A stretch of DNA of 64,000 nt from CAIWMF01 sp964402065 (lineage in GTDB: Bacteria; Verrucomicrobiota; Verrucomicrobiia; Chthoniobacterales; UBA6821): positions 124,001-188,000 of the forward strand of contig CAYOAN010000003.1 of assembly GCA_964402065.1 (NCBI GenBank), read 5' to 3'. This document shows, piece by piece, positions 31,862 to 40,780 of this stretch. The notes under the pieces were generated by a model. It was not told where the DNA came from. It was given only the letters and a program-made list of their open reading frames with translations, and searched no databases. The position numbers were made by a program, and so were the translations under genes. Numbering within the stretch: the stretch's first letter is position 1; every line of letters begins with the position of its first letter.

Positions 31862-34015
31862 TTAATTCTTTTGATCGAGAACTGCTGCCAAAACTTGTGC
31901 TGGCACTTGTTCAAAATGAGAAGGTTCCATAGAATAAGCAGCGCGTCCTTTGGAAAGAGATCGGATTGCTGTCGCGTAGCCGAACATTTCAGCAAGCGGC
32001 ACTTCAGCATTGACGCTCGTGCTAATCGATTTTGTTTCAATTGACATGATTTTTCCACGGCGACGATTTAAGTCTCCCATAATATCACCCTGATATTCTT
32101 CAGGAGTAATTGCTTCTACCTTCATGATCGGCTCAAGCAAGATTGGCTTCGCTTTTTTAAGAGCATCTTTCAGCGCGAAAATTGCTGCCATTTTGAAAGC
32201 AAGTTCGTTTGAGTCAACATCATGGTAAGAACCATCGATGATATCAATATGAAGATCAATAACAGGGTAGCCTCCGACGACACCATTTAGAGTAGCTTCA
32301 TTCAACCCTTTAATGACAGCAGGAATATATTCTTTTGGAATTGTTCCACCAACAACTTTGTTCTCAATGGTAATTCCTTTACCACGTTCGTTTGGTGTTG
32401 TCTTAACGATAACATGTCCGTATTGACCGCGACCACCAGACTGCTTAACAAGTTTTCCCTCTCCTTCAGCAGGCATAAGGGCAGTTTCTTTGTAAGCGAT
32501 CTGCGGCTTACCAGAAGCAGCATCAACTTTAAATTCACGCAACATACGATCGCGAATAATTTCAAGGTGCAATTCGCCCATTCCAGCAATAATCGTTTGC
32601 CCTGTATCTTCGTTTGTAAAGACACGGAAGGTCGGATCTTCTTCTGAAAGACGTTGTAAGGCGTTTGCCATTTTCTCTTGATCCGCTTTAGTCTTTGGTT
32701 CGATAGACATCGAAATAACTGGATCAGGGAAGGAAGGAGGCTCTAATAGGATCGCATGATCTTCATCGCAGAGCGTATCACCTGTAGTAATATTTTTGAT
32801 ACCTACGATTGCAGCGATATCACCTGAGTAGCAAGTATCAATATCTTCACGCTTGTCAGCTTGAATCTGGATCAGTCGGCTGATACGCTCGCGCTTGTGA
32901 GTGCGAGGGTTATAAACAGTATCACCTTTACTTAGTTTTCCAGAATAAACACGGAAGAAAACTAATTTTCCAACAAAAGGGTCACTCCAAAGCTTGAAAG
33001 CGAGAGAGCAGAAGGGCTCAAAATCACTTGTTGTTGCTAATTTTTGATCACCTGTATCAGGATCTTGACCTTTAGCGGCATCAATATCGATAGGGCTTGG
33101 GAGGTAATCTACGACAGCGTCAACAAGATATTGAACACCTTTATTCTTAAAGGCAGAACCACCTGCAACAGGAACAAAGCGATTTGCAATGGTCTGACGA
33201 CGGATTGCTTTTTTCAAATCTTCACGAGTCACTGGCTTCTCTTCCAAGAAGAGATTTCCAATTTCTTCGTCGAGATCCATCATTTGATTGACCAGGTCGT
33301 CATAAGCGACTTTTGCCAACTCGACATGATCAGCAGGAATTTCTTCAATTTTATAAGTGGATCCCATGCTGCTATCATCAACGTAGAGAACAACCTTTTG
33401 GTTTACTACGTCAATTTGACCGCGCAAGTTATCTTCGGCACCTAGAGGAATCAAGATCGGCCAAGCATTAGCACCAAGCTTTGTTCGCATGTCATTGACA
33501 GCATTGGCAAAGTTAGCGCCAGTTCTATCCATCTTATTAACAAAAGCAATACGAGGAACACCGTACTTATTAGCTTGGCGCCAGACTGTTTCAGATTGAG
33601 GCTGAACACCAGCAACACCGCAAAATACAGCGATAGCACCATCAAGCACACGAAGAGAACGCTCTACTTCAGCAGTAAAATCGACGTGACCAGGAGTATC
33701 AATAATATTTACACGTTGGCTAATGTTTGGGAAAAGCTTGACAACATCTTCTTCAACACGCTGTTTCCAGCTGCAAGTTGTAGCAGCAGAAGTAATAGTA
33801 ATACCACGCTCTCTCTCTTGCTCCATCCAGTCCGTAACAGTAGTTCCTTCATGAACCTCACCAATCTTATGGATCATGCCGGTGTAAAAGAGGACACGTT
33901 CGGTCAAAGTTGTTTTACCCGCATCAATGTGGGCACAAATTCCAATATTGCGCGTTCTTTCTAATGGGAAAGCGCGATCCGGAGAGTTCGGATTGGAAGA
34001 AGGGTTCTTAGACAT
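31862..34015 (-). CDS. fusA: Elongation factor G
   Basis: Translocation GTPase, 717 residues. G1 'AHIDAGKTTLTERVL', switch I 'EQERERGITITSAATT', G3 'DTPGHVDFTAEVERSL' and G4 'VNKMDRTGANF'. Domains II-V follow with 'SGGRGQYGHVIVK' and 'DIMGDLNRRRGKIMSIE'. It is between rpsG and rpsJ. One copy in the window; the sequence is of the ordinary elongation type. Confidence 0.98.
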   Translation of the reverse strand: MSKNPSSNPNSPDRAFPLERTRNIGICAHIDAGKTTLTERVLFYTGMIHKIGEVHEGTTVTDWMEQERERGITITSAATTCSWKQRVEEDVVKLFPNISQRVNIIDTPGHVDFTAEVERSLRVLDGAIAVFCGVAGVQPQSETVWRQANKYGVPRIAFVNKMDRTGANFANAVNDMRTKLGANAWPILIPLGAEDNLRGQIDVVNQKVVLYVDDSSMGSTYKIEEIPADHVELAKVAYDDLVNQMMDLDEEIGNLFLEEKPVTREDLKKAIRRQTIANRFVPVAGGSAFKNKGVQYLVDAVVDYLPSPIDIDAAKGQDPDTGDQKLATTSDFEPFCSLAFKLWSDPFVGKLVFFRVYSGKLSKGDTVYNPRTHKRERISRLIQIQADKREDIDTCYSGDIAAIVGIKNITTGDTLCDEDHAILLEPPSFPDPVISMSIEPKTKADQEKMANALQRLSEEDPTFRVFTNEDTGQTIIAGMGELHLEIIRDRMLREFKVDAASGKPQIAYKETALMPAEGEGKLVKQSGGRGQYGHVIVKTTPNERGKGITIENKVVGGTIPKEYIPAVIKGLNEATLNGVVGGYPVIDLHIDIIDGSYHDVDSNELAFKMAAIFALKDALKKAKPILLEPIMKVEAITPEEYQGDIMGDLNRRRGKIMSIETKSISTSVNAEVPLAEMFGYATAIRSLSKGRAAYSMEPSHFEQVPAQVLAAVLDQKN

Positions 34016-34047
34016 AAAAAACTAAATTCAAAAATCGTTAAATGAGA

Positions 34048-34521
34048 TTACCAGCGGAAGTGAGCAAAAGCTCTGTTAGCTTGAGCCATTTTATGAAGGT
34101 CATCGCGTTTTTTAATTGCAGCACCTTGACCAACAGAAGCATCTTTAAGCTCATTAGCTAAAGCTTTCGCCATAGGAACCCCTTTGCGTTTACCAGCCAA
34201 GGTAACAATCCAACGCATAGCAAGAGCAAGGGAGCGATCCATTGCAACTTCCATAGGGACTTGATAAGTAGCACCACCAACACGACGGCTCTTAACCTCA
34301 AGACGAGGGCGAACATTCTCGATCGCCTTATTGAGAACGTCTAATGGATCAATAACCTCAGCTCCAGAACGAGTGGTCTCAATCGCAGTGTAAACGATCT
34401 TTTCAGCAATGGATCGTTTACCATGGCGCATCACGGAGGTAATTAGACGCGCAACCAACGGATTGGCATACCGAAGGTCTTGTTTAACTTCTTTGTGGAT
34501 GACGCGTTTGCGACGGGACAT
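34048..34521 (-). CDS. rpsG: 30S ribosomal protein S7
   Basis: A 157-residue uS7, initiator of head assembly. 'MSRRKRVIHKEVKQDLRYAN', 'VARLITSVMRHGKRSIAEKI', 'GGATYQVPMEVAMDRSLALA' and 'KRDDLHKMAQANRAFAHFRW' match. Heptad units (CTGTAAC, CTGAACC) precede its ATG. Confidence 0.97.
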   Translation of the reverse strand: MSRRKRVIHKEVKQDLRYANPLVARLITSVMRHGKRSIAEKIVYTAIETTRSGAEVIDPLDVLNKAIENVRPRLEVKSRRVGGATYQVPMEVAMDRSLALAMRWIVTLAGKRKGVPMAKALANELKDASVGQGAAIKKRDDLHKMAQANRAFAHFRW

Positions 34522-34550
34522 AGGAAAAATGGTTCAGGTTACAGATGACG
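34522..34550 (-). promoter_or_regulatory. Heptad-array leader of rpsG
   Basis: Coding strand: GTCAT, CTGTAAC, CTGAACC, then ATTTTTCCT-ATG. Two clear units of the YTRTARY type in the rpsL-rpsG gap. Short, so weaker than the arrays at nfo or feoB. Confidence 0.4.
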
Positions 34551-34557
34551 GGAAATT

Positions 34558-34965
34558 TTACTTTTTCTTGGCGGTAGATTTATCTTCAGCGCCTGGCTTT
34601 GGACGTTTTGCGCCGTACTTAGAGCGGCTGCGACGACGGCCGTCAACGCCAAGACTGTCGAGAGTGCCTCGAACGATATGGTAACGAACACCAGGAAGAT
34701 CTTTAACACGACCTCCACGCACAAGAACAATAGAGTGCTCTTGAAGGTTGTGCCCTTCTCCAGGAATGTAAGCAATAACTTCTTGTCCATTCGTCAAGCG
34801 AACCTTCGCAACCTTGCGCAATGCAGAGTTAGGCTTCTTAGGTGTACGAGTCATAACCTGAACACAAACACCACGACGCTGCGGGCAATTAATAAGCGCT
34901 GGTGACTTTGATTTCACCAAAACCTTGCGGCGTCCTTTTCGTACGAGTTGATTGATAGTCGGCAT
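34558..34965 (-). CDS. rpsL: 30S ribosomal protein S12
   Basis: A 135-residue uS12 of the decoding centre. Start at ATG 34963-34965 ('MPTINQLVRKGRRKVLVKSK'). 'CVQVMTRTPKKPNSALRKVA' and 'PGEGHNLQEHSIVLVRGGRV' keep Lys at the positions where streptomycin-resistance changes are known (Lys43, Lys88), so the allele looks wild-type. First gene of the superoperon. Confidence 0.97.
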   Translation of the reverse strand: MPTINQLVRKGRRKVLVKSKSPALINCPQRRGVCVQVMTRTPKKPNSALRKVAKVRLTNGQEVIAYIPGEGHNLQEHSIVLVRGGRVKDLPGVRYHIVRGTLDSLGVDGRRRSRSKYGAKRPKPGAEDKSTAKKK

Positions 34966-35439
34966 AAAATTCATTGGGTCTCGCACTGCTTCTCCTCTTG
35001 TTTTCAAGTGACTCAAGAAACAGTACCTTCATGCTCATGAATAACTTCATGAAAGACCGGACGGGAAACTTTAGAGAAATACACAATAAGTGCAAGAAGA
35101 ATTTTTAATTTTTTTAATTTTTTTAATTTTACACTGTTTTGATCTTTTCTTTTTGCCTGCTGATAAATGAATAACAGCGGCTCTGGCTAATAATTCACTC
35201 CGTCATTTAAAGACACCAACTTTAGTTGCTAGCTCCAGGCCTGGATAAGGCATTCCAACCTGATAACATCAGGCAAGGAGCCGTTGCCCTCTTCAACTTT
35301 TAATCAGCTCGGGACTCGTGATTTACCACGGTCTAAATCTTATACCGGTAGCCCTGTCCCCTCTTTTTGTCTGACTTACTGGAAGTTTGATGCTCACCTA
35401 CACCTCGCATCAACGATATTTTACCTTAGCTAAATTTTT
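34966..35439. other. Divergent rpsL/nfo intergenic region with compact hairpins
   Basis: About 470 bp without a gene. Near rpsL there is an A/T run of repeated TTTTTTAA. Further out, CCAGGCCTGG (35235-35244), a hairpin CCTGAT-AAC-ATCAGG (35259-35273) and GGCAA-GGAGCCG-TTGCC (35272-35288) lie side by side; the last two share two bases and so compete. No U-tract follows. It may be the str operon leader (minus strand) or a small RNA. I could not match a known RNA family. Confidence 0.4.
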
Positions 35440-35476
35440 TCTGTAACCTGCAATCTCCAATCTGTACCCTGCTCTA
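35440..35476 (+). promoter_or_regulatory. Heptad-array leader of nfo
   Basis: The clearest array: CTGTAAC, CTGCAAT, CTCCAAT, CTGTACC, CTGCTCT, then A-ATG, five 7-bp units in perfect register. No Shine-Dalgarno motif lies before the ATG. Confidence 0.65.
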
Positions 35477-36325
35477 ATGCTCCTCGGCTCTCATATTCCA
35501 ACTATTGGCGGTGCTGCCAAAGCGATTGATCGCGCACTTGATATTGAATGCACGGCCATGCAGATTTTTGTAAAAAATAACATGCAGTGGTTTGCAAAGC
35601 CTTATTCAGAAGAAGAAGTGAAGAGGTTCACGCACCATCCGCTTCGGAGCAAACTGAGAGCCGTGATTGCCCACGCAGGATACTTAATCAATTTGGGAAC
35701 AGAAAATTCGGAGAATCACGAAAAATCATTACGTTCTTTATGCGAAGAACTGCTCCGTTGCGACCAGTTGGACATTCCCTATCTCGTCTTACATCCCGGC
35801 TCGCACCTTGGCGCTGGACTTGAGCAAGGGCTTCGTTGCGTGGTTCAAAGCCTCAATCAAATTCATACTGAACATCCCAATCTAAAAGTTCGCATCGCCC
35901 TCGAAACAACAGCTGGTCAAGGAAGCTGCCTTGGAGCTCGTTTTGAGGAGTTGGCTGAAATCTTAAATCGTGTTCAGGATCCAGAACGCCTTCGCATTTG
36001 CCTTGATACCGCTCATGTTTTTGCAGCAGGTTATGACCTCTCCGCAGAACATGGAACTCAACAAGTTTTTAAAACATTTGATGACGTCGTCGGATTGAAG
36101 CAACTCTGCGCACTTCATATCAACGAATCCAAAGCTCCGCTTGGCTCTCGAGTTGACCGTCATGAAAACCTTGGCCAAGGAAAAATTGGACTAGAGACTT
36201 TTCGCTGGATTATGCGTGCACAAACGTTGGCTGACGTTCCAAAAATTTTAGAAACCCCAAAAGGCAAAGACCTCGCCGAAGATGTGGCGGCAATGAAACT
36301 TCTTCGAAGCTTTATTGCTCATTAG
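35477..36325 (+). CDS. nfo: Endonuclease IV (AP endonuclease)
   Basis: Cuts DNA at abasic sites in base-excision repair. 282 residues, TIM barrel with three Zn. 'MLLGSHIPTIGGAAKAIDRA', 'AVIAHAGYLINLG', 'LVLHPGSHLGAG', 'IALETTAGQGSCLG', 'ICLDTAHVFAAGYD', 'LHINESKAPLGSRVDRHENL' and 'GKIGLETF' hold the metal ligands (His, Glu, Asp). The TAG stop (36323-36325) is formed by the first bases of a family-1 repeat. Confidence 0.97.
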   Translation: MLLGSHIPTIGGAAKAIDRALDIECTAMQIFVKNNMQWFAKPYSEEEVKRFTHHPLRSKLRAVIAHAGYLINLGTENSENHEKSLRSLCEELLRCDQLDIPYLVLHPGSHLGAGLEQGLRCVVQSLNQIHTEHPNLKVRIALETTAGQGSCLGARFEELAEILNRVQDPERLRICLDTAHVFAAGYDLSAEHGTQQVFKTFDDVVGLKQLCALHINESKAPLGSRVDRHENLGQGKIGLETFRWIMRAQTLADVPKILETPKGKDLAEDVAAMKLLRSFIAH

Positions 36326-36462
36326 AGCATTTTAAAAAGTTCTATAGCCGCGTATTACGGCGTCACTCGGGCGCTTGAAGCCTCGAGTATCAGATGTGCA
36401 CTGCGCTTCTGCGCTTCTCATTCCTGGCACTACATCGGCTATCATATTTTTAAAACGCTCTA
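36323..36462 (-). repeat. Family-1 palindromic repeat, copy D
   Basis: 140 bp, reverse orientation relative to copies A-C. Bounded by TA and with ends TAGAGC...GCTCTA; the inner arms read ...TATAGCCGC and CGGCTATCAT.... The core signatures GGAATGAGAAGCGCAG and ATACTCGAGGCTTCAAGC (reverse strand) are recognisable. Its first three bases are the nfo stop codon. Confidence 0.8.
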
Positions 36463-36479
36463 CCAAGGCAAAAAAAGAA

Positions 36480-36556
36480 AAAAGAGCGCAAAAAATTTAT
36501 TGAAAACCTCTCCAGAAATTTTCTTTTTTGTGCTCTTTTTATTTTTTGCGCTTATT
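36480..36556 (-). terminator. Terminator of recA
   Basis: On the minus strand behind the recA stop: GCGCAAAAAAT (36541-36551 reversed) pairs with ATTTTTTGCGC (36486-36496 reversed), closing a ~44-nt loop, followed by TTTTTTCTTTTTTT. Long loop, but U-tract and position fit. Confidence 0.5.
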
Positions 36557-36566
36557 TGCCTTCTTT

Positions 36567-37616
36567 TTACTTTTTCTCTTCCTCTAATGCCGTTTGTACT
36601 GCAGCTTCAATTTCGGCGTAGAGGGCCAGATCGTTCTTCAGTGCCTCTTTAGCAGCGTCACGACCCTGAGCCAGCTGATTGCCTTTGTAGCTAAGCCAAG
36701 AACCTCGCTTCTCAACAATATTTTTTTCAAGCGCAAGATCAAGCAAGGATCCTGTATTGGAAATCCCTTCGTTGTACATGATGTCAAATTCTGCCTCGGT
36801 AAATGGAGGGGCAACTTTATTCTTTACCACTTTGATCCGAGTGCGATTCCCTGTAACCGTGCCATCACTTTGTTTGAGAGCACCAATACGACGAATATCA
36901 ACGCGGACGCTGGAGTAGAACTTTAGAGCTTTACCACCTGGTGTTGTTTCAGGATTACCAAACATTACCCCAATTTTTTCGCGGATTTGGTTTGTGAAAA
37001 TGACACACGTATCGGCTTTAGAAATAAATGCTGTAAGCTTACGCATTGCTGCACTCATGAGGCGGGCTTGAGCGCCTACGACCGAATCACCAATCTCTCC
37101 CTCGAGTTCTCCTTTTGTCACTAAGGCAGCAACAGAGTCAAGAACCACGACATCAAGTGCATTGGAACGAACAAGCGTCTCGCAGATGCGCAGCGCCTCT
37201 TCACCAGAACTTGGTTGAGAGACGAGCAGGTCTTCCAAGTTCACCCCGAGTTTTCGTGCATAAACGGGATCAAGTGCATGCTCCACGTCGATAAAAGCTG
37301 CTAGCCCCCCTTTTTTCTGGGCTTGAGCGATCACGGAAAGTGTAAGTGTTGTTTTTCCCGATGACTCTGGTCCAAAAATTTCAATGATACGCCCTTTTGG
37401 AAAACCACCAACGCCAAGCGCACGATCGATCAATAAGTTCCCCGTCGGGATAACAGAAATCCCCTTCTCTCCTTCTTGTCCCAAACGCATAATGGCACCA
37501 TCACCATAATCCTTGGCAATTTGTTGAATTGCTAAATCGAGATTTTTTGCCCGAGCTGCTTGTTCTTTGGCATTTTGAGCAGCGGCTTTGTCATTGGTTG
37601 CATCGTCTTTTGGCAT
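36567..37616 (-). CDS. recA: Recombinase RecA
   Basis: Strand-exchange ATPase and SOS coprotease. 349 residues. Walker A 'FGPESSGKTTLTLSVIAQAQ', 'AAFIDVEHALDPVYARKLGV', Walker B 'ALDVVVLDSVAALV', L1 'QARLMSAAMRKLTAFI' and L2 'FTNQIREKIGVMFGNPETTP'. Ends with an acidic 'ALEEEKK'. I saw no LexA-type box in the 150 bp upstream. Convergent with nfo. Confidence 0.98.
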   Translation of the reverse strand: MPKDDATNDKAAAQNAKEQAARAKNLDLAIQQIAKDYGDGAIMRLGQEGEKGISVIPTGNLLIDRALGVGGFPKGRIIEIFGPESSGKTTLTLSVIAQAQKKGGLAAFIDVEHALDPVYARKLGVNLEDLLVSQPSSGEEALRICETLVRSNALDVVVLDSVAALVTKGELEGEIGDSVVGAQARLMSAAMRKLTAFISKADTCVIFTNQIREKIGVMFGNPETTPGGKALKFYSSVRVDIRRIGALKQSDGTVTGNRTRIKVVKNKVAPPFTEAEFDIMYNEGISNTGSLLDLALEKNIVEKRGSWLSYKGNQLAQGRDAAKEALKNDLALYAEIEAAVQTALEEEKK

Positions 37617-37748
37617 AGGAAGAAAGATTAAAGAGGTAAAAAGATTTTAAAGAATTGACGAGTCTAAGAAGTTTATTCGCTCAAGCAAACGTTTTTCTTT
37701 TATTTTTTAAAGAAATTTTACTCCAAATTTTCATTTACCTACGACACA

Positions 37749-37772
37749 CAATCTATAACCTACAGCGTGTTT
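37749..37772 (+). promoter_or_regulatory. Heptad-array leader of cdsA
   Basis: Coding strand: AAT, CTATAAC, CTACAGC, GTGTTT-ATG. Two units of the window-wide 7-bp array just before the cdsA ATG; it is also the divergent recA/cdsA region, where the same bases on the other strand are >130 bp from recA. Confidence 0.45.
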
Positions 37773-38666
37773 ATGAAACCGCTCCCTTCCTCATTCCTAC
37801 CTCGCCTGTTGAGCACGGCCACGCTTTGGGGCTTGATTGTTGGGGTGGTCACATTGCAGTGGGAACTCGGTTATTGCCTTTTGATTACCGGAGCTGCTCT
37901 TGGTTCACTTTGGGAATATTTTTGGTTATTGAAAGCCAGCAACCTTCCGCGCAATTGGCGCATTGGTTATACAGCAGGGGTCTCTCTCTTACTTGGAAAC
38001 TGCTGGTTACTTCGAAACTCAGCATTGGTAAACAGAAATTTTATTTTTGTCGTTGATACTGCTATTTTTGTCGCAACCATTCTCGTTCTTTTCTTTCGAG
38101 AATTTTTCCGTCCTCAAGATTCTCAACGAATCTCTGCTGAAGGCATTGCCTTCACTCTCTTTGGATTCACCTACATCCCATGGCTTTTTTCATTCGTTCT
38201 AAAAATTCTTTATTTCCTTCCTAGAACCTCTGCGGGAGCTCTTCCAGGCATGTACTATGTTCTTCTTGTAATCATCATCACAAAGTTTGCTGATGTCGGT
38301 GCTTTTCTCTTTGGCAGCCTTTTTGGAAAACATCTTTTTTGTCCGAACATAAGTCCCAAAAAAACATGGGAGGGATTTTTTGGCGCGCTCTTTCTTTCGC
38401 TCGTATGTAGTTCGACATTTTATTTTCTTTTTCAAAATCACCTTTCACTCCTCACCCCAAAAACAGCCATTCTTCTCTCGCTAGGACTAGCTCCCATCGG
38501 CATTGCAGGTGATCTTGCTGAATCACTTCTTAAACGTTCTCTCCACACCAAAGACTCAAGCCACACGCTTCCAGGCATTGGAGGTGGCATGGATTTGATT
38601 GATAGTATTCTTTTTACAGCGCCCGTTTTTTATTTTGTCCTCCAATTTCTTTTGGCTCGATCATGA
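37773..38666 (+). CDS. cdsA: Phosphatidate cytidylyltransferase
   Basis: Makes CDP-diacylglycerol from CTP and phosphatidate in the inner membrane. 297 residues from the ATG at 37773 (a GTG two codons upstream is also open). Multiple membrane helices; conserved end 'SPKKTWEGFFGALFLSLV', 'GDLAESLLKRSLHTKDSSH' and 'LPGIGGGMDLIDSILFTAPV'. The signature's HGGxxDR is replaced by IGGGMDLID, as I recall from PVC and related homologues. Overlaps dxr by 4 nt (ATGA). Confidence 0.93.
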   Translation: MKPLPSSFLPRLLSTATLWGLIVGVVTLQWELGYCLLITGAALGSLWEYFWLLKASNLPRNWRIGYTAGVSLLLGNCWLLRNSALVNRNFIFVVDTAIFVATILVLFFREFFRPQDSQRISAEGIAFTLFGFTYIPWLFSFVLKILYFLPRTSAGALPGMYYVLLVIIITKFADVGAFLFGSLFGKHLFCPNISPKKTWEGFFGALFLSLVCSSTFYFLFQNHLSLLTPKTAILLSLGLAPIGIAGDLAESLLKRSLHTKDSSHTLPGIGGGMDLIDSILFTAPVFYFVLQFLLARS

Positions 38667-39808
38667 TGCAACGCCATGTCTCATTATTAGGTGCCACTGG
38701 CTCGATTGGCGCTAGCGCAGCAGAAGTCGCACGCACCATCCCTAATCGCATGAAGATTACGGGGCTCTCTGGCAACAATAATATCGAACGCCTCCTTGAG
38801 CTCACACAAGAATTTCAGCCTTATGCCATCAGCACTAAAGAGGAAGGAGCTGCAGCGCTTCTCAAAAAAACCTTAGTCCCCACCCTGCCTGTTTTTTATG
38901 GCCCCGAAGGCCTTATCAAGCTCGCCACCATGCCTGAAGCAGATTTAGTGCTCATTGCGATTTCAGGAACAGCAGGTTTACAGCCAGCACTTGCAGCTCT
39001 AGAAGCTGGAAAAGACCTAGCGATAGCGAGCAAAGAGATTCTTGTCATGGCTGGAGAGCAAGTCATGTCAACCGCTAAAAAAAACCGCTGCAACGTCCTT
39101 CCCGTTGATAGTGAACACAGCGCTTTATTCCAATGTCTCGATGGTCGTGACCCTGCCACTGTTCGCCGCCTTATTATTACGTGCTCTGGAGGCCCGTTTC
39201 GCAACACTCCTGCAGAAGAACTTTGGAATGTTACTCCCGAAATGGCCCTCCGTCATCCTACTTGGAAGATGGGAAGAAAAATAACGCTCGACTCTGCCAC
39301 CCTTTTTAACAAAGCACTCGAGATGATTGAGGCCATGCGGCTTTTTAATATCCCGATGGAAAAAATCGATGTGCTTATTCATCCAGAAAGCATTATTCAT
39401 TCCATGGTTGAGTTTGTTGATGGCTCCATCTTAGCGCAACTCAGTCAAAACAACATGATGCTCCCGATTCAATACACGGTGACGTATCCTGAACGTATTC
39501 CAGGGGCAGCTGCTTATCTTGACCTGGCATCAATCGGCCGCCTTCACTTTCAGCAGCCTCGCTATGATGTTTTCCCTGCACTAAACTTAGCGCATCAAGC
39601 TGGAATACAAGGTGGCACCATGCCAGCCACCCTCAATGCTGCTAATGAAGTCGCCGTTGCGCTCTTCCTCGAGGGAAAAATTCGTTTTCCTCAAATTTGG
39701 GAGCTCGTTGAAAAGGCCATGAATACCATTCCTTTTGTTATCGATCCTTCTTTAGATGAGATCCTGATTGCTGATGAAGCTGCCAGACGCTTTGTTGCTG
39801 CTATTTAG
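38663..39808 (+). CDS. dxr: 1-deoxy-D-xylulose 5-phosphate reductoisomerase
   Basis: Second step of the MEP isoprenoid pathway (DXP to MEP, NADPH). 381 residues. 'VSLLGATGSIGASAAEVART', 'AIASKEILVMAGE' (usual ANKExLV), 'VLPVDSEHSALFQCL', 'LIITCSGGPFR', 'HPTWKMGRKITLDSATLFNK' and 'LIHPESIIHSMVEFVDGSIL'. Coupled to cdsA by the 4-nt overlap. The TAG stop (39806-39808) is supplied by a family-1 repeat. Confidence 0.97.
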   Translation: MMQRHVSLLGATGSIGASAAEVARTIPNRMKITGLSGNNNIERLLELTQEFQPYAISTKEEGAAALLKKTLVPTLPVFYGPEGLIKLATMPEADLVLIAISGTAGLQPALAALEAGKDLAIASKEILVMAGEQVMSTAKKNRCNVLPVDSEHSALFQCLDGRDPATVRRLIITCSGGPFRNTPAEELWNVTPEMALRHPTWKMGRKITLDSATLFNKALEMIEAMRLFNIPMEKIDVLIHPESIIHSMVEFVDGSILAQLSQNNMMLPIQYTVTYPERIPGAAAYLDLASIGRLHFQQPRYDVFPALNLAHQAGIQGGTMPATLNAANEVAVALFLEGKIRFPQIWELVEKAMNTIPFVIDPSLDEILIADEAARRFVAAI

Positions 39809-39913
39809 AGTCTGTCCAAATGCTATCTCTGAGGCTCAGGACTCCGTCACTCTGGTGCTCGAAGCCTCGAGTATGAGATATACACTCCGTTTCTGTGCGC
39901 CTCGTTTGGTCTA
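39806..39913 (-). repeat. Family-1 repeat, copy E (degenerate)
   Basis: About 108 bp behind dxr. It begins TAGAG and contains GTCACTCTGGTGCTCGAAGC and CTCGAGTATGAGATATACAC, matching copy C reversed; the left arm is shortened. It ends ..GTTTGGTCTA. Both ends carry stop codons of neighbouring reading frames (dxr and the small ORF below). Confidence 0.65.
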
Positions 39914-40045
39914 ATAGCGCCTGTTCAAAAAGGGTTTTGATTCCTTGGCGTGTGGCGAGGTCTCTCCTATCATCGGCCATCCTTTCAGCGATGAGACCAT
40001 CATGGTCAGAAACGATGCGATGAAAAGAAAGTGAGGTTTTTTCAT
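39911..40045 (-). CDS. Small exported peptide (candidate)
   Basis: A 44-residue open frame: MKKPHFLFIASFLTMMVSSL is a good signal peptide, followed by a short hydrophilic mature part of ~20 residues ending NRRY. An upstream ATG (40054) adds three residues. The TAG stop coincides with the end of repeat copy E, so the original protein may have been longer. It could be a small secreted peptide or the remains of a larger exported protein. Confidence 0.35.
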   Translation of the reverse strand: MKKPHFLFIASFLTMMVSSLKGWPMIGETSPHAKESKPFLNRRY

Positions 40046-40088
40046 AGATGGCATCCTACCGCCTTCGCCTTAGGACAGAGCATTTTCT

Positions 40089-40763
40089 CTACCCTGCATC
40101 GGGTGGCGCCAGGTTCATCAGCACTGTTGTTAAATAAACAGGCTCTGGGTGAATGTTACGATATTTCGTAATCTCACGACGTTCGAGGACTTGAAATCCA
40201 TAGCGCTCGAATACCCGCGCTCCGCGTCGTGTTTCAAATGTCACGACTTGGCCATAGACGGACTCTACCCCTTTGCTGCGAAGATAGTCCAAGTAGGCAT
40301 TCATGAGGGCGGTGGAATGAGCCAGGCCTTGGGCTTCGGGAAGAATATTAAAATGAAAGTGCGCACTCCGCCGCGGTGCGGCAGGAACTTCGCGCCATGA
40401 GTTCCTCAAAATCCACCCAATAAAATCGCGTGTAGCTCGGTTATATGAGGGATAGCGGCTCATGCCACGGCAAAAAAGTTTGATATTATTGAAAAAACTA
40501 AACCACTGTTGTTGGAAGGGCAGACGAGATCCAAGCAGATATCCTTTTATGAGACCTTCCTGCTCTAAGACGAATGAAGACTCAGGTTCTATATCCGTAT
40601 AATAACGCGTTAAATAATCAGCAAAAAGTTCACGATCTTCAAAAACAGGAGCAATGTCTTGTCCCAAAAAACCAGTCTGACAACAAAGCTCTCGCACACG
40701 AGCACGGTCCGATGACTGATAACGGCGAATAAAAATGCCTGGTGATGGGTTGCTAATAATCAT
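40089..40763 (-). CDS. GNAT-family N-acetyltransferase
   Basis: A 224-residue acetyltransferase of the Gcn5 fold. 'IRRYQSSDRARVRELCCQTG' is the usual N-terminal strand and helix, and 'LPEAQGLAHSTALMNAYLDY' (GxxGxA-like acetyl-CoA loop, with QGLAHS) and 'VTFETRRGARVFERYGFQVL' are motifs A and B. Substrate unknown. It follows a GT4 glycosyltransferase by 17 bp, so a role in surface-sugar or lipid acetylation is conceivable. Confidence 0.75.
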   Translation of the reverse strand: MIISNPSPGIFIRRYQSSDRARVRELCCQTGFLGQDIAPVFEDRELFADYLTRYYTDIEPESSFVLEQEGLIKGYLLGSRLPFQQQWFSFFNNIKLFCRGMSRYPSYNRATRDFIGWILRNSWREVPAAPRRSAHFHFNILPEAQGLAHSTALMNAYLDYLRSKGVESVYGQVVTFETRRGARVFERYGFQVLERREITKYRNIHPEPVYLTTVLMNLAPPDAG

Positions 40764-40780
40764 GAAAGAATCGTTTCTAG

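Noticed and set aside
37617..37766. LexA/SOS box upstream of recA
   Set aside because: Neither the E. coli (CTG-N10-CAG) nor the Bacillus (GAAC-N4-GTTC) type could be found near a plausible promoter.
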